Below, one piece after another: positions 15,284-25,691 of a stretch of DNA of 64,000 nt. The translations under genes were made by a program, and so were the position numbers. Each line of letters opens with the position of its first letter. Positions within the stretch are counted from its first letter, which is position 1. A model generated the notes under the pieces. The model was given only the letters and a program-made list of their open reading frames with translations, was not told where the DNA came from and ran no database searches. Location of the stretch: contig NZ_JAKKUT010000007.1 in NCBI RefSeq assembly GCF_029582805.1, forward strand, positions 1 through 64,000, read 5' to 3'. This DNA is from Candidatus Synechococcus calcipolaris G9. Lineage in GTDB: Bacteria > Cyanobacteriota > Cyanobacteriia > Thermosynechococcales > Thermosynechococcaceae.

Positions 15284-17860
15284 ATGACCTTTTCGCCAGA
15301 GGCGGTGCCAGAGCGAATTATTCCCACCGAATTGCGGGAGGAAATTTCCCGCTCGTACCTGGAATACGCCATGAGCGTGATTGTCGGGCGGGCCTTGCCA
15401 GATGCGCGGGATGGACTCAAACCCGTACACCGCCGTATTCTCTACGCCATGCACGAGTTGGGCTTGAGTGCCGATCGCCCCTTTCGCAAATGTGCGCGGG
15501 TGGTGGGGGAAGTGCTGGGTAAATATCACCCCCATGGCGACTCTGCTGTTTATGATGCCCTGGTGCGGATGGCCCAGGACTTTTCGATGCGCCATCCCCT
15601 CGTTAATGGTCATGGAAATTTTGGCTCCATTGACAATGACCCACCGGCGGCGATGCGGTATACCGAATGTCGCCTACAGGCCTTGGCCAGTGATGCCCTC
15701 CTTCAGGATATTGAGCAGGAAACCGTTGACTTTGGCGACAATTTTGATGGCTCCCAGCAAGAACCCCTTGTATTGCCGGCCCGGTTGCCCCAACTCCTTC
15801 TCAATGGTTCCTCTGGAATTGCCGTGGGCATGGCCACGAATATTCCCCCCCACAATTTAGGGGAACTGGTGGATGGGGTGATTGCCCTGATTCATCGGCC
15901 TGACCTGAGCGATCGCGACCTGATGCAGTATATTCCTGGCCCTGATTTTCCCACCGGGGGCCATATCCTGGGTCGGGGTGGAATCCGGGATGCCTACACC
16001 ACAGGGCGTGGCTCCATTACCCTGCGGGCGATCGCCAGTATTGAAACCCTAGAAGCTCCGGGTCGCCCCCCCAGAGAAGCCATTATTATTACCGAACTTC
16101 CCTACCAGACCAATAAATCAGCCTTGATGGAAAAAATTGCTGAGTTGGTCAACGATAAAAAAATTGATGGCATTTCGGATCTGCGGGACGAGAGCGATCG
16201 GGATGGCATTCGGGTGGTGATTGAATTAAAACGGGATGCCTACCCCCGCGTTGTCCTCAATAATCTCTACAAACAAACCCCCCTCCAGATTAATTTTGGT
16301 GCCAATATGTTGGCGATCGTGAATGGGGAGCCGCAATTGCTCACCCTGAAGCGATTTTTAGAGGTCTTTTTAGAATTTCGAGAAGAGGCGATCGCCCGTC
16401 GGACTCGCTACAATCTCCGCAAAGCGGAAGAACGAGATCATTTATTACAGGGGTTGCTCATTGCCCTCGATCATTTAGACGCAGTGATTCATCTAATTCG
16501 CCAGGCCAGTGATACCACCTTAGCCCGCCAAGAACTTATGGCCACCTACAGCCTGAGTGAACTCCAGGCCGATGCCATTTTACAAATGCAACTGCGGCGA
16601 CTGACTGCCCTGGAAGCGGAGAAAATTCAGCGGGAACATGAGGATCTGCAACGTCAAATTGCGGATCTCAATGATATTTTGGCCCATCGGCAACGGGTTC
16701 TAGAGATCATTGAAACGGAAGTTACCCAACTGAAAACCAAGTTTGCCACCCCGCGTCGTTCGGAAATCATTCAAGATGATGGCGACATTACCGATATGGA
16801 TCTGATTGCCAATGAAAAATCGGTGATTTTGGTAACTCAGCAGGGCTACATCAAACGCATGGCCGTAGATACCTTTGAAAGCCAGAGTCGGGATGGTCGG
16901 GGCCGCAAGGGGGCGCAAATCAAAGAGGATGACCAGGTCGAGCATTTCTTTGGTTGTAACGATCACGATCGCATTTTGTTCTTCAGCGATCGCGGCGTTG
17001 CCTATGCCCTGCCGGCCTACCAAATTCCAACGGGATCTCGGAATGCTCGGGGGACACCCATTGTCCAACTCCTACCAATCCCCAGGGAAGAAAAAATTAC
17101 CTCGGTGATTGCGGTACAGGAATTCAGTGAAGATGAATACCTTGTAATGCTCACCCGCAAGGGATTTATTAAAAAAACAGCCCTGTCTGCCTTTAGTAAT
17201 ATTCGCACCAATGGATTGATTGCCATTTCCCTAGAAGATGCCGATGAACTGCGTTGGGTGCGGCGCACTCGGGAGGAGGACAGCATCATTATTGGTTCTC
17301 GCAAGGGAATGGCCATTCATTTTCGGGCCAGTCACGATCAGTTGCGGCCCCTGAGTCGGGCCACCCGGGGAGTCAAGTCCATGAATTTACGGGCGGGGGA
17401 TGAACTGGTGGGGATGGATATTCTACCGGCGGCGATCGTGAACACCTTTGCCCATTCCCCGGAGGCAGAGGAGATGGAGGATATCGATGAAACCCTGGAA
17501 ACGGACACCAGTGATGGCCCCTGGGTGCTGGTGATTACCACCAATGGTTTTGGTAAACGGGTTCCGGTGCAGCAATTCCGGCTGCAAAATCGGGCGGGTA
17601 TGGGCTTGACGGCCACCAAATTCAAGGCCAAGAGTGAAGAGGATCAACTGGCGGCCCTGCGGATTGTCAATGCCGAGGATGAATTGATGATCGTCACCAG
17701 CCGGGGGATTATTATTCGGCAATCCGTGGTTGCCATTTCATCCCAATCCCGCTCTGCCACTGGCGTGCGCCTGCAACGGCTCGATGAGGATGATGCCATT
17801 GTCACCGCCGCAATTTTACCCCCCGGCACCATGGAAGATGGGGAGGAGGACGACCATTGA
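15284..17860 (+). CDS. gyrA: DNA gyrase subunit A
   Basis: Breakage-reunion subunit of gyrase, which introduces negative supercoils with GyrB. 858 residues, normal. The N-terminus has [30 protein letters not shown], the quinolone-region [13 protein letters not shown] and the catalytic Tyr in [10 protein letters not shown]. The C-terminal beta-pinwheel is present, and its first GyrA-box is [12 protein letters not shown]. It carries an acidic tail (MEDGEEDDH). It overlaps the next gene, raf1, by 4 bp (TTGA), so the two are probably translated together. Confidence 0.98.
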   Translation: MTFSPEAVPERIIPTELREEISRSYLEYAMSVIVGRALPDARDGLKPVHRRILYAMHELGLSADRPFRKCARVVGEVLGKYHPHGDSAVYDALVRMAQDFSMRHPLVNGHGNFGSIDNDPPAAMRYTECRLQALASDALLQDIEQETVDFGDNFDGSQQEPLVLPARLPQLLLNGSSGIAVGMATNIPPHNLGELVDGVIALIHRPDLSDRDLMQYIPGPDFPTGGHILGRGGIRDAYTTGRGSITLRAIASIETLEAPGRPPREAIIITELPYQTNKSALMEKIAELVNDKKIDGISDLRDESDRDGIRVVIELKRDAYPRVVLNNLYKQTPLQINFGANMLAIVNGEPQLLTLKRFLEVFLEFREEAIARRTRYNLRKAEERDHLLQGLLIALDHLDAVIHLIRQASDTTLARQELMATYSLSELQADAILQMQLRRLTALEAEKIQREHEDLQRQIADLNDILAHRQRVLEIIETEVTQLKTKFATPRRSEIIQDDGDITDMDLIANEKSVILVTQQGYIKRMAVDTFESQSRDGRGRKGAQIKEDDQVEHFFGCNDHDRILFFSDRGVAYALPAYQIPTGSRNARGTPIVQLLPIPREEKITSVIAVQEFSEDEYLVMLTRKGFIKKTALSAFSNIRTNGLIAISLEDADELRWVRRTREEDSIIIGSRKGMAIHFRASHDQLRPLSRATRGVKSMNLRAGDELVGMDILPAAIVNTFAHSPEAEEMEDIDETLETDTSDGPWVLVITTNGFGKRVPVQQFRLQNRAGMGLTATKFKAKSEEDQLAALRIVNAEDELMIVTSRGIIIRQSVVAISSQSRSATGVRLQRLDEDDAIVTAAILPPGTMEDGEEDDH

Positions 17861-18957
17861 GTATAGAGCCGGATGATCTCACCCCTGAGGGGGCGATTGA
17901 TACCGTTGCCCTCCTCCAAGCCCTTCGCAGGAAAGAAGGCTCTTGGGTAGATTGGGGCCAGGCCTGTCAGCAACTCCAAAAAGCTGGTTTAAGCCCCCAG
18001 GGAATTTTTGAGGAAACGGGTTTTGAACCAATCCAACAAAACCAAATTACCATTGCTGCCCAGGTGTATGAAAGTCTGAGGGCGGCGGAAACGGATCCCG
18101 AGGTCTTGAGTCATTTTCAACAGCGGGGAAGTGATCTTCTCTACGAATTTCGCATCCTTGCCCAGGGCGATCGCCAGCAGGCTGCAACCCTGGCCTGGCA
18201 AAAGAAGCTAGATGTGGATGGGGCCCACGACATTGCCAAGGCGATTAAAAACTATTCCCGCTTAACCAGTCTCCCCTCCGGATTCACTCAGGAGATGGGA
18301 GATGTCATTGCCCATTATTATTGGCAACTGGCCCGTCAACAACGGGATTTAGCCCAACGCTCCCGTTTAATTGCCCAAGGATTTAGCTACGTAGTGTCGG
18401 AAACGGCCCGCCGAGAATTGGAAAAACTGCTCACTGATTTAAGTGTAGTCAAGGGCCAAGGTCAGCCGCGTTTGCCCCTCTATCGCCTTGACTCAGAGGA
18501 GGAATTACCCCGGATCATTCCCTTGATCTGCGATTTTCCTGTGCCCTTGGCAACCTTTCATGATGTACCCTCAATCTCGGCGATCGCCCCCTTTAATGCG
18601 ATTCAATCTGCGGCCCCAATGACCTGGGTTCCCCTACCAGGTTGGCAAGTGATTTTGAAGGCGATGGATCCGCTGGGTTTTCTTTGTCCGGCGGAGAAGT
18701 TACCAGCGGATCTGCCCAATCAAGAGACTCACTTCGATGAATCCTTGGCGAGCAAGACGGTTTTAATTGTAATCGATCGCGGTCAAACTGCCTGGCAGGG
18801 CGATCGCTACTTTTTAGTCAATCAAGATGGGCTAGAACTGCAATGGTTTCCAGAACCACCAGATATTCCGTTACTTGGGCAATTGGTTTTAGTCCTCCGT
18901 CCGAAGAAAGTGTTGGATGAAACAGTGATTCTAGAGCCGTGGCTACTGGAGGAATAG
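17857..18957 (+). CDS. raf1: Rubisco accumulation factor 1
   Basis: Chaperone that helps assemble the large Rubisco subunits into the octamer; found in cyanobacteria and plants. 366 residues, as usual. It shows the N-terminal alpha domain with a helix-turn-helix-like part ([43 protein letters not shown] is the family core, from about residue 31), then the [17 protein letters not shown] region, and a C-terminal beta domain from about residue 200. TTG at 17857 overlaps the gyrA stop; no better start is near. Cotranscription with gyrA is likely. Confidence 0.93.
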   Translation: MSIEPDDLTPEGAIDTVALLQALRRKEGSWVDWGQACQQLQKAGLSPQGIFEETGFEPIQQNQITIAAQVYESLRAAETDPEVLSHFQQRGSDLLYEFRILAQGDRQQAATLAWQKKLDVDGAHDIAKAIKNYSRLTSLPSGFTQEMGDVIAHYYWQLARQQRDLAQRSRLIAQGFSYVVSETARRELEKLLTDLSVVKGQGQPRLPLYRLDSEEELPRIIPLICDFPVPLATFHDVPSISAIAPFNAIQSAAPMTWVPLPGWQVILKAMDPLGFLCPAEKLPADLPNQETHFDESLASKTVLIVIDRGQTAWQGDRYFLVNQDGLELQWFPEPPDIPLLGQLVLVLRPKKVLDETVILEPWLLEE

Positions 18958-19053
18958 AAATAGCCTTAACTTTATAAAATGATGCTAGGCAGTGATCTAA
19001 AAGCGGATTAACTCGGTTCTAAATTTTCTACACTAGCTTTGCTAACGTCACCG

Positions 19054-20340
19054 TTAGTCGGCAACCTCTTGCCACCGTCGTAAAATATCCTCCGCAAATG
19101 CTTCCTCCCATGTGGGGCACGTCTTCTGGGTGATTTCGTGGGCTAATTCTCCCATGGTGCGCCGGTAATGGGGATCCTTGAGCAGGGGGGCGATCGCCCG
19201 GGCCCAATCTTGCGGTTCGCGGCTAGAGACAGCAATCCCATCCTCGCCATTGGTTGCAATGAACTTTGCCCCAGTATCAAAACCCGAAATTACCACAGGT
19301 AATCCCGCCGCCCGCGCTTCCACCACAACGTTGGGGCCCGTTTCCGATTCGGAGGGAAAAACAAATAGATCACTACTTGCATAGATCATCCCTAGGCGAT
19401 CCTGGGGAACATGGCCGATCAGGGTAACGGCATCTCCCAAACAATCTTCAACCTGACTCGATTGGGCTCCCTCACCCGCTACGAGGACGTGAAACCCATA
19501 CCCCTGATCAAGTAAGCATCGGGCCGCTTGGGCCATGAGGAGGACATTTTTACTTTCATCGACCCGACCGACAAACAACAGTAGGGGAACCTGGGGGGGT
19601 AAACCATAGAGCTGGCGAAGGTGTTCGGGCTGGCGTTGATCGGGATGGAATCGATGGCGATCGATGCCCCGACGAAACCAACCTATACGTTCAGGGGGCA
19701 TAAACGATGTCAGCCAATCATAATCCTGTCGCCGGGAAATTAAAATGCGATCGCTGGCTACCATAAAGCCCTTTAACTTTTGGGTGGCTTGATGCACAAA
19801 TAGGCGATTGATTTGCAGCCAATCTAGCCAAAACCGTTGCCAAAATTTTCCCCAAGGGCTGTTGCCACTCATACGAATAATAATTTCTCGGGAATAGGTG
19901 CGGGTCAATAGGGGTAAATCGGTATGCAGGGAACTGACCAAGGGCCGCCTATGGCGACGGCAAAACTGACGCACGGTGTGGGCAAAACTAAAGGTATCGG
20001 TGAGATGGAAGACATGGTGTTGTTCTAGGTAGGAGCGTAAGCGGTGATGGTACGTGGCCACGTCCGTATTTCCCCCCCCCTGACGCAAAATTTCCAGGCG
20101 AGCCGTACTAAATTGGGGGGGCAGCAGACGATAGCGAACATTCTCGGCAATGGGAATTTCTGCCTCCTTTTCGCCAAGAAAGTAGAGGGTTAAATCCAGG
20201 CGATCGCCCAAATGGGTGGCAGCCTCAGCGTAGCGTTCCCAGCATTTCACATGGCCCCCCGCCTTGGGATGCCATTCCAAACAGATAAAAACTCCCACGG
20301 ATAGGGGGCGTTGATCCTCAGGATTGGGAGCGATTACCAA
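19054..20340 (-). CDS. GT4-family glycosyltransferase
   Basis: 428 residues, two Rossmann halves. The acceptor half begins LSVGVFICLEWHPKAGGHVKC; the donor half has LLFVGRVDESKNV and the nucleotide-sugar motif FVFPSESETGPNVVVEARAAGLPVV, with the E-x7-E arrangement of retaining GT4 enzymes. The TTG start at 20340 has AGGAGG six bases upstream. Divergent from the UDP-glucuronate decarboxylase gene, so it may use UDP-xylose or a related sugar to build envelope polysaccharide or glycolipid; that is inference from context. Confidence 0.85.
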   Translation of the reverse strand: MVIAPNPEDQRPLSVGVFICLEWHPKAGGHVKCWERYAEAATHLGDRLDLTLYFLGEKEAEIPIAENVRYRLLPPQFSTARLEILRQGGGNTDVATYHHRLRSYLEQHHVFHLTDTFSFAHTVRQFCRRHRRPLVSSLHTDLPLLTRTYSREIIIRMSGNSPWGKFWQRFWLDWLQINRLFVHQATQKLKGFMVASDRILISRRQDYDWLTSFMPPERIGWFRRGIDRHRFHPDQRQPEHLRQLYGLPPQVPLLLFVGRVDESKNVLLMAQAARCLLDQGYGFHVLVAGEGAQSSQVEDCLGDAVTLIGHVPQDRLGMIYASSDLFVFPSESETGPNVVVEARAAGLPVVISGFDTGAKFIATNGEDGIAVSSREPQDWARAIAPLLKDPHYRRTMGELAHEITQKTCPTWEEAFAEDILRRWQEVAD

Positions 20341-20565
20341 GATGGCCCTCCTCTGGGCGTGGAATTAAGGGTCAAAATCTCTATTCACAGGAGCAATGAA
20401 CGGCCCCACGGCATCGACGGACAGGGAGTTTTGTGGAAAAAGTTATAAAAAACTTAAAATCCCATGGGAATCCTGAGCCACAAAGGGGTAGGCTGGTTAA
20501 GGATATTTCCACCCCCCCCAAGGGGTAAACCTCTATTAACTTAATCGGGATCAGCGTTTGAAGCA

Positions 20566-21519
20566 ATGCGTATCTTAGTGACTGGTGGAACCGGATTTAT
20601 TGGCTCTCATTTGGTCGATCGCCTGATGGAGGCGGGCCATGAAGTCCTATGCTTGGACAATTACTACACGGGTAGCAAGAAAAACATTCTCCATTGGCTA
20701 GGTCATCCCAACTTTGAATTGATTCGCCATGATGTCACGGAGCCGATTCGGCTAGAAGTTGAGCAAATTTACCATTTAGCTTGCCCGGCATCCCCAGTGC
20801 ATTATCAATTTAACCCGGTTAAAACCATTAAGACCAATGTGATGGGTACGCTGAATATGCTGGGCTTGGCAAAACGCACCAAAGCTCGGTTTTTTTTAGC
20901 GTCAACCTCCGAAGTTTACGGCGATCCCTTGGTTCATCCCCAAACGGAAGACTACTGGGGGAATGTGAATCCCATTGGAATTCGTTCCTGCTATGACGAA
21001 GGAAAGCGGGTGGCAGAAACCCTCACCTTTGACTACCACCGCCAAAATAACGTCAATGTTTGTGTCGCCCGCATCTTTAATACCTATGGGCCCCGGATGC
21101 AGGTGAATGATGGCCGGGTTGTGAGTAATTTTATTGTTCAGGCCCTCCAAGGCATTCCCCTCACGGTGTATGGAGATGGCTCCCAGACCCGCAGTTTTTG
21201 TTATGTCGCCGATTTAGTAGAGGGCTTTATCCAGCTGATGAATAGTGAGCACCAAGGCCCGATCAACCTGGGTAATCCAGATGAATACACGGTGCTAGAA
21301 CTCGCAGAGAAAATTCAAGCCCTAATCAATCCTACGGCGGAGGTTCAGTACAAACCTTTACCCTCCGATGACCCACAGCGGCGGCGACCGGATATTACCC
21401 GTGCGCGTAATCTGCTGGAATGGCAGCCAAAAATTCCCCTCATGGATGGTTTGCAGCGAACTATTCCTGATTTCGCAGAGCGGCTAGGTGTGACCTACAA
21501 CAAGGTGGTTCAAGTTTAA
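20566..21519 (+). CDS. uxs: UDP-glucuronate decarboxylase (UDP-xylose synthase)
   Basis: Converts UDP-glucuronate to UDP-xylose with bound NAD+. 317 residues, an extended short-chain dehydrogenase. The NAD loop is [10 protein letters not shown] at the N-terminus; the Thr/Ser and Tyr-Lys of the active site are in STSEVYGDP and [11 protein letters not shown]; the [19 protein letters not shown] motif is typical of nucleotide-sugar epimerases and Uxs. The next gene makes its substrate, UDP-glucuronate, which supports the assignment. The pair are 38 bp apart and probably one operon. Confidence 0.95.
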   Translation: MRILVTGGTGFIGSHLVDRLMEAGHEVLCLDNYYTGSKKNILHWLGHPNFELIRHDVTEPIRLEVEQIYHLACPASPVHYQFNPVKTIKTNVMGTLNMLGLAKRTKARFFLASTSEVYGDPLVHPQTEDYWGNVNPIGIRSCYDEGKRVAETLTFDYHRQNNVNVCVARIFNTYGPRMQVNDGRVVSNFIVQALQGIPLTVYGDGSQTRSFCYVADLVEGFIQLMNSEHQGPINLGNPDEYTVLELAEKIQALINPTAEVQYKPLPSDDPQRRRPDITRARNLLEWQPKIPLMDGLQRTIPDFAERLGVTYNKVVQV

Positions 21520-21557
21520 GTCAGTTAAAGTCAAGTCAAGGGCATGGGAGAAGACGT

Positions 21558-22937
21558 ATGCGCGTTTGTGTCATTGGGACGGGATATGTGGGGCTAGTGA
21601 CGGGGGCCTGCTTGGCTCACATTGGCCATGATGTCATCTGCATTGATAACAATATTGAAAAGGTGAAACTGCTCCAAAGTGGCCAGTCGCCCATCTATGA
21701 ACCCGGATTGACGGATATTCTGCGCCAGGTCATTGATAGCGGCAATATTAAATTTACCAGCGACCTGGCCCAGGGCATTAACCATGGGGATATTTTATTT
21801 ATTGCGGTGGGAACCCCAGCCCTAGCCACCGGAGAAACGGATACCCGCTATGTGGAGGCCGTTGCTAAAGGAATTGGTGCCCACTTAAATGAGGGCTATA
21901 AGGTCATTGTCAATAAATCCACGGTTCCCATTGGTTCGGGAGACTGGGTGCGGATGTTGGTCTTGGATGGGGTGGCCGAGCGGGATAATACCCTAGTTGA
22001 AGCCATTAAAAGTAATGCGACCTATCCTCCCTTAAATTTTGATGTGGTGAGTAATCCTGAGTTTCTGCGGGAAGGTTCAGCGGTTTATGACACGTTTAAC
22101 CCCGATCGCATTGTTTTAGGGGGGAGTAGTGATAAGGCGATCGCCCTGATGAAAGAGCTTTACGCCCCTATCATTAATCGCACCGTGGCAGCAGATCAAA
22201 CCCTACCCCCGGTGCCGGTATTGGTGACGGATCTAAGCTCGGCGGAGATGATCAAGTATGCAGCCAATGCTTTTTTGGCGACTAAAATTAGTTTTATTAA
22301 TGAAGTTGCCAATATTTGCGATCGCGTCGGTGCCGATGTGGTGCAGGTTGCCAAGGGCATTGGTTTAGATTCCCGGATTGGCAATAAATTTTTGCAGGCG
22401 GGGCTAGGTTGGGGGGGATCCTGTTTTCCCAAGGATGTTTCCGCCCTCATTCACACCGCCAATGACTATGGTTACGAGGCAGAACTCCTCAACTCCGCCG
22501 TTCACGTCAACCATAAGCAACGCTACATTGTGATTGAAAAATTGCAGCGGGTTCTCAAAATTCTCAAGGGGAAAACCGTGGGACTCTTGGGATTGACCTT
22601 TAAGCCCAATACCGATGATCTGCGCGATGCCCCAGCCCTAAATCTGATTGAAGAATTGAATCGCCTTGGGGCAAAGGTGAAGGCCTACGATCCCTTAGTG
22701 TCCCAGTCAGGACTACGCTCCGGCCTGTCCAATGTGATTGTGGAAACCGATGTTTTCCAACTAGCGGATGGCTGTGATGCCTTAGTTTTAGTGACGGATT
22801 GGCAACAGTTTTTAGATCTGGACTATGGAAAAATTGCCACGTTAATGGAGCAGCCGATTATGATTGATGGCCGTAACTTCTTAGATCGCAAGGCGTTAGA
22901 AGAATTGGGATTCAATTATGTGGGGGTGGGCCACTAG
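21558..22937 (+). CDS. ugd: UDP-glucose 6-dehydrogenase
   Basis: Oxidises UDP-glucose to UDP-glucuronate in two NAD+-dependent steps. 459 residues, normal. NAD-binding GTGYVGLVTGACLA at the N-terminus; catalytic Cys in GGSCFPKDVSAL; the C-terminal domain has GLTFKPNTDDLRDAPA. SD-like GGGAGAAG precedes the ATG. Together with the decarboxylase upstream it forms the route UDP-glucose to UDP-xylose, feeding surface polysaccharide synthesis. Confidence 0.97.
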   Translation: MRVCVIGTGYVGLVTGACLAHIGHDVICIDNNIEKVKLLQSGQSPIYEPGLTDILRQVIDSGNIKFTSDLAQGINHGDILFIAVGTPALATGETDTRYVEAVAKGIGAHLNEGYKVIVNKSTVPIGSGDWVRMLVLDGVAERDNTLVEAIKSNATYPPLNFDVVSNPEFLREGSAVYDTFNPDRIVLGGSSDKAIALMKELYAPIINRTVAADQTLPPVPVLVTDLSSAEMIKYAANAFLATKISFINEVANICDRVGADVVQVAKGIGLDSRIGNKFLQAGLGWGGSCFPKDVSALIHTANDYGYEAELLNSAVHVNHKQRYIVIEKLQRVLKILKGKTVGLLGLTFKPNTDDLRDAPALNLIEELNRLGAKVKAYDPLVSQSGLRSGLSNVIVETDVFQLADGCDALVLVTDWQQFLDLDYGKIATLMEQPIMIDGRNFLDRKALEELGFNYVGVGH

Positions 22938-22969
22938 GGCGCGTCAATTTCTGGAGATGGACACAACAT

Positions 22970-23794
22970 CTAGGGATTCATAGCTCCCAGGGCGATCGCC
23001 AGCCAGAGAACGGTTCCTAGGCCAAAGCGATACCAGACAAAGACCCAGGTCGATCGCTGTTGTAGATACCGCAGCAGCCAGGCAATGGCCAAATAGGAAA
23101 AAACACAGGTGGAGGCGATCGCCAGGAGTAAGGGAAAAATCAAATCCCCTTGATCAATCACATCCTTCGCCTGCACTAACGTGGCGATCGTCAGGGTGGG
23201 AATTCCTAAAAGGAATGAAAAACGGGCTGCCGTTTGCCGTTGCAGTCCCAAAAATAGCGCTGTTGTCAGAGTTGACCCCGAACGAGAAGAACCAGGCAAC
23301 AGGGCGATCGTTTGTCCTAATCCCACCAAAATGCCATCCTGAATCGTGAGTTGGTCAAAATTACGCTTTCGTGAGCCAATCTTTTCCGCAAGGGCCAACA
23401 GAGCTGCCATCACCAGAGACATAGTGGCAATTAGTCCGGCACTATCAAGTTCCACCCCAGATTCCTTCAGGGCATACCCCACCGCCAATGCAGGAATCGT
23501 TCCCACAAAAATGCCCACAAAAATCTTCCACTCTTCCCGTTGCCAATCCCTGGAACGCCATGCCTGCCACGCCCCCACCGAAATATGACGAATATCCGAC
23601 CAAAAATAACTAAAGACAGCAATGACACTACCAAACTGAATGGCATCTAGGGCCGTTTTATCCCAAACATCTTTCCAGCCAAAAATGTCCGTAAAAATAA
23701 TGAGGTGGGCAGTGCTGCTGATGGGAAGAAATTCCGTAATTCCCTGCACCAAGCCTAAAACAATCGCTTGAAACCACTCAAATGGAGTCCCCAT
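22970..23794 (-). CDS. uppP: Undecaprenyl-diphosphatase
   Basis: Inner-membrane phosphatase that recycles undecaprenyl pyrophosphate for peptidoglycan and polysaccharide synthesis (BacA/UppP family). 274 residues with about eight transmembrane helices. Signature motifs are QGITEFLPISSTAHLII near the N-terminus and PGSSRSG in the middle. ATG 23794 is chosen because AAGGA lies at the right distance before it; an ATG seven codons earlier is less likely. Convergent with ugd, whose pathway also depends on the lipid carrier if used for surface polymers. Confidence 0.95.
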   Translation of the reverse strand: MGTPFEWFQAIVLGLVQGITEFLPISSTAHLIIFTDIFGWKDVWDKTALDAIQFGSVIAVFSYFWSDIRHISVGAWQAWRSRDWQREEWKIFVGIFVGTIPALAVGYALKESGVELDSAGLIATMSLVMAALLALAEKIGSRKRNFDQLTIQDGILVGLGQTIALLPGSSRSGSTLTTALFLGLQRQTAARFSFLLGIPTLTIATLVQAKDVIDQGDLIFPLLLAIASTCVFSYLAIAWLLRYLQQRSTWVFVWYRFGLGTVLWLAIALGAMNP

Positions 23795-23890
23795 ATCTGC
23801 TTCCTTGACACACATCTCCCCATATTCCCATGGTTGGGGGGTGATATTGAGGTAAAGAGTGGGCTATGATAAAAAATGCGCTTTATTGTT

Positions 23891-23961
23891 GCGGGCATAG
23901 TTTAATGGTAAAACCCTAGCCTTCCAAGCTAATGTTGTCGGTTCGATTCCGTCTGCCCGCT
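23891..23961 (+). tRNA. tRNA-Gly (anticodon UCC)
   Basis: The acceptor arms GCGGGCA (23891-23897) and TGCCCGC (23954-23960) pair perfectly; the D loop contains TTTAATGGTAAAA, the anticodon loop reads CTTCCAA and the T arm GGTTCGATTCC is canonical. The CCA end is not encoded. Confidence 0.97.
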
Positions 23962-23978
23962 TCCACTTTTTCGAGACA

Positions 23979-23995
23979 AGGTCATGTCTTGACCT
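23979..23995. repeat. Short hairpin after tRNA-Gly
   Basis: AGGTCA (23979-23984) and TGACCT (23990-23995) pair around a 5-nt loop between the tRNA and the convergent 5'-nucleotidase gene. It may act as a weak terminator; no T-run follows. Confidence 0.4.
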
Positions 23996-24039
23996 GACAG
24001 GTAAACTCTGTGGATGTCGCACAGGCCAAATAGAGTCAG

Positions 24040-25032
24040 TTAACGTAAAGCTTCAGGGTGTAAAGCCGGCCAGTCGCCGGTACCTTCCTCTGGAGCAAGT
24101 TGCTCAATGGTTGTGTTGGCAATGCCAAAGGGAATGTGAACCATGGGTATATCACCTGCCTCCGATTCAAGATGACTTCTTTGGTCATCAAAGAACATAT
24201 GCGGTTTGAACCGAGTAAGAATTCGATCCTTTTTCATTCCGCCCAAGAAGAACGTTGCGTTTGCGCTTACCCCCCAGTGTTCTAGGGTTGTTATCACTCT
24301 TTCGTGTGTGGGCGCACTTCGGGCCGTAATAATTGCTGTCCGAATAATTCGTTTGTAATCTCTGTCCTTCTCTTCCTCATCGTCTTCAAGCTTTTGCATC
24401 AATGAAAGCTTCTGAAAAAGGCTTGCAAGAGGCCCGGGATTGTGAGGAATGTGGGCATTGGCAACTTCATAAGTGTTAAACCCAGGTAAGTCGCCTCCTT
24501 TATAAACAGCTTCAGACTCATCATCAGCAATAACGCCATCGAAGTCGAAGGCTATCCGAAGTTCTTCTTCTGATTCGTCATCATTAACCTTGCTGGGGAG
24601 AACAATGCCAGCAGGGTAGTTGCTGCTTATGGCCTTCTTTACATCCTCCTCGTTGGCTGATAAAAATAGGGACGCATTGAATGCTGGAATGTATTCATAT
24701 GGAGACTCTCCCTCCATAAAAGCTGCGCGTGTAATGTCTAGGGCATAGTGTGTGATTGAATGAAAAACTCTCCTCCCTGTGACGGCTGAATTTCTAGATA
24801 AAAGAACCACTTCTACAGGGGACTGCTTCGGGAAGCGTTTATTAATGTTTAAGAAACGTCGAACAAAGGGGAAGGCAACTCCTTTGTCAAGGATTTTATT
24901 TAAGTTGGCTTCCTGAAATTCCTTATACGCCTTCGGCCCCTTCTCAATGAAAACGGCATGGGATTCAGAAAGATCAAAAAGCGCACTTGAAGAGACAGCG
25001 ACAACAAGTTTTTTTTCAATAGGATATGGCAT
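24040..25032 (-). CDS. Cytosolic-type 5'-nucleotidase
   Basis: 330 residues matching the 5'-nucleotidase family that includes animal cytosolic NT5C1 enzymes and bacterial relatives, which dephosphorylate nucleoside monophosphates. Seen: VVAVSSSALFDLSESHAVF at the start, VEVVLLSRNSAVTGRRVFHSI, YALDITRAAFMEGESPYEY, and the HAD-like core IAFDFDGVIADDESEAVY with later AIITARSAP and FFLGGMKKDRI. The two Asp of DFDGV are the expected nucleophile and acid. It stands alone between a tRNA and a 660-bp gap, has no HIP1 site and codon choice that looks different from its neighbours, so acquisition by transfer is plausible. Confidence 0.85.
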   Translation of the reverse strand: MPYPIEKKLVVAVSSSALFDLSESHAVFIEKGPKAYKEFQEANLNKILDKGVAFPFVRRFLNINKRFPKQSPVEVVLLSRNSAVTGRRVFHSITHYALDITRAAFMEGESPYEYIPAFNASLFLSANEEDVKKAISSNYPAGIVLPSKVNDDESEEELRIAFDFDGVIADDESEAVYKGGDLPGFNTYEVANAHIPHNPGPLASLFQKLSLMQKLEDDEEEKDRDYKRIIRTAIITARSAPTHERVITTLEHWGVSANATFFLGGMKKDRILTRFKPHMFFDDQRSHLESEAGDIPMVHIPFGIANTTIEQLAPEEGTGDWPALHPEALR

Positions 25033-25691
25033 CTGTCACCTTGGAGTACCTCGATGAATTCGCAAATGCAGTCTCAATACAGCAAATTCTCTACTAAGTT
25101 GATACACTTTATTTTACTCAACCCCTATCACCACTGGAAAAATTATTTTACTCACTGCTGCTACCGTGCCAGTCAGTCATGAAAACCGCTGTATGAAGCC
25201 ATGCTAGAGAAGATATAGCTATCGTTACCTAGGTTAGGACGGGGTGCAGGGGTGGAACCCCTGGCTGGAGGCGAGAGCCAACACACCCCCTTATCAGAAA
25301 TGTTCTAAGAGAAGAAGCGACAGCTATAGAACCAGAAGAATGGAATCTTGTTACAAAGCTTTACATCAATGAGTTTGGAGTCTCCCTTCCGTTCAATAGG
25401 TGAAATTGAGGGTTTCCCTCTTTTCATGAAAGTGTAATGATCTCCTAACGTTACTTCCATAGCAGTTCAGAAAAACTTGCTTAAACCAAGCTCACGTTAA
25501 TTACACCAAGTCCCAACTCCCAAAATGAAGGAACGCCTGCCCACACTCCATTGACTCAAACAGGAAAATAACCCCACCAGTACGATGAACATGATGGACA
25601 GCAATGCAATATACCCCAAAACTGGCTATCCAAGTATCAGGTTGATGAGTATAGAGGCGATGGCAGACGTGTGATCAGTCGGGAGTTTATC
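25033..25691. other. 659-bp gap with a MITE-like repeat and coding remnants
   Basis: No intact gene is seen. The gap holds the 115-bp repeat at 25214-25328, a frame open to TGA 25401 that reads EPEEWNLVTKLYINEFGV just after the repeat, and a frame starting after TAA 25571 that reads protein-like (NWLSKYQVDEYRGDGRRV) but has no start codon. Both could be remains of genes lost from this site. The rest shows only short palindromes such as TTTCATGAAA. Confidence 0.5.
25214..25328 (+). repeat. MITE-like 115-bp repeat, copy 1
   Basis: The ends TATAGCTATCG and CGACAGCTATA are imperfect terminal inverted repeats. The interior contains GGGGTGCAGGGGTGGAACCC and a GC-rich stem, and matches copy 2 at 42446-42560 in the same orientation and at exactly the same length. 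No transposase is inside, so it would be mobilised in trans. It ends in a gene-free gap. Confidence 0.75.

Noticed and set aside
23891-25691. tRNA-Gly as attachment site of a genomic island
   Set aside because: I found no second copy of the tRNA 3' end downstream and no integrase near it.
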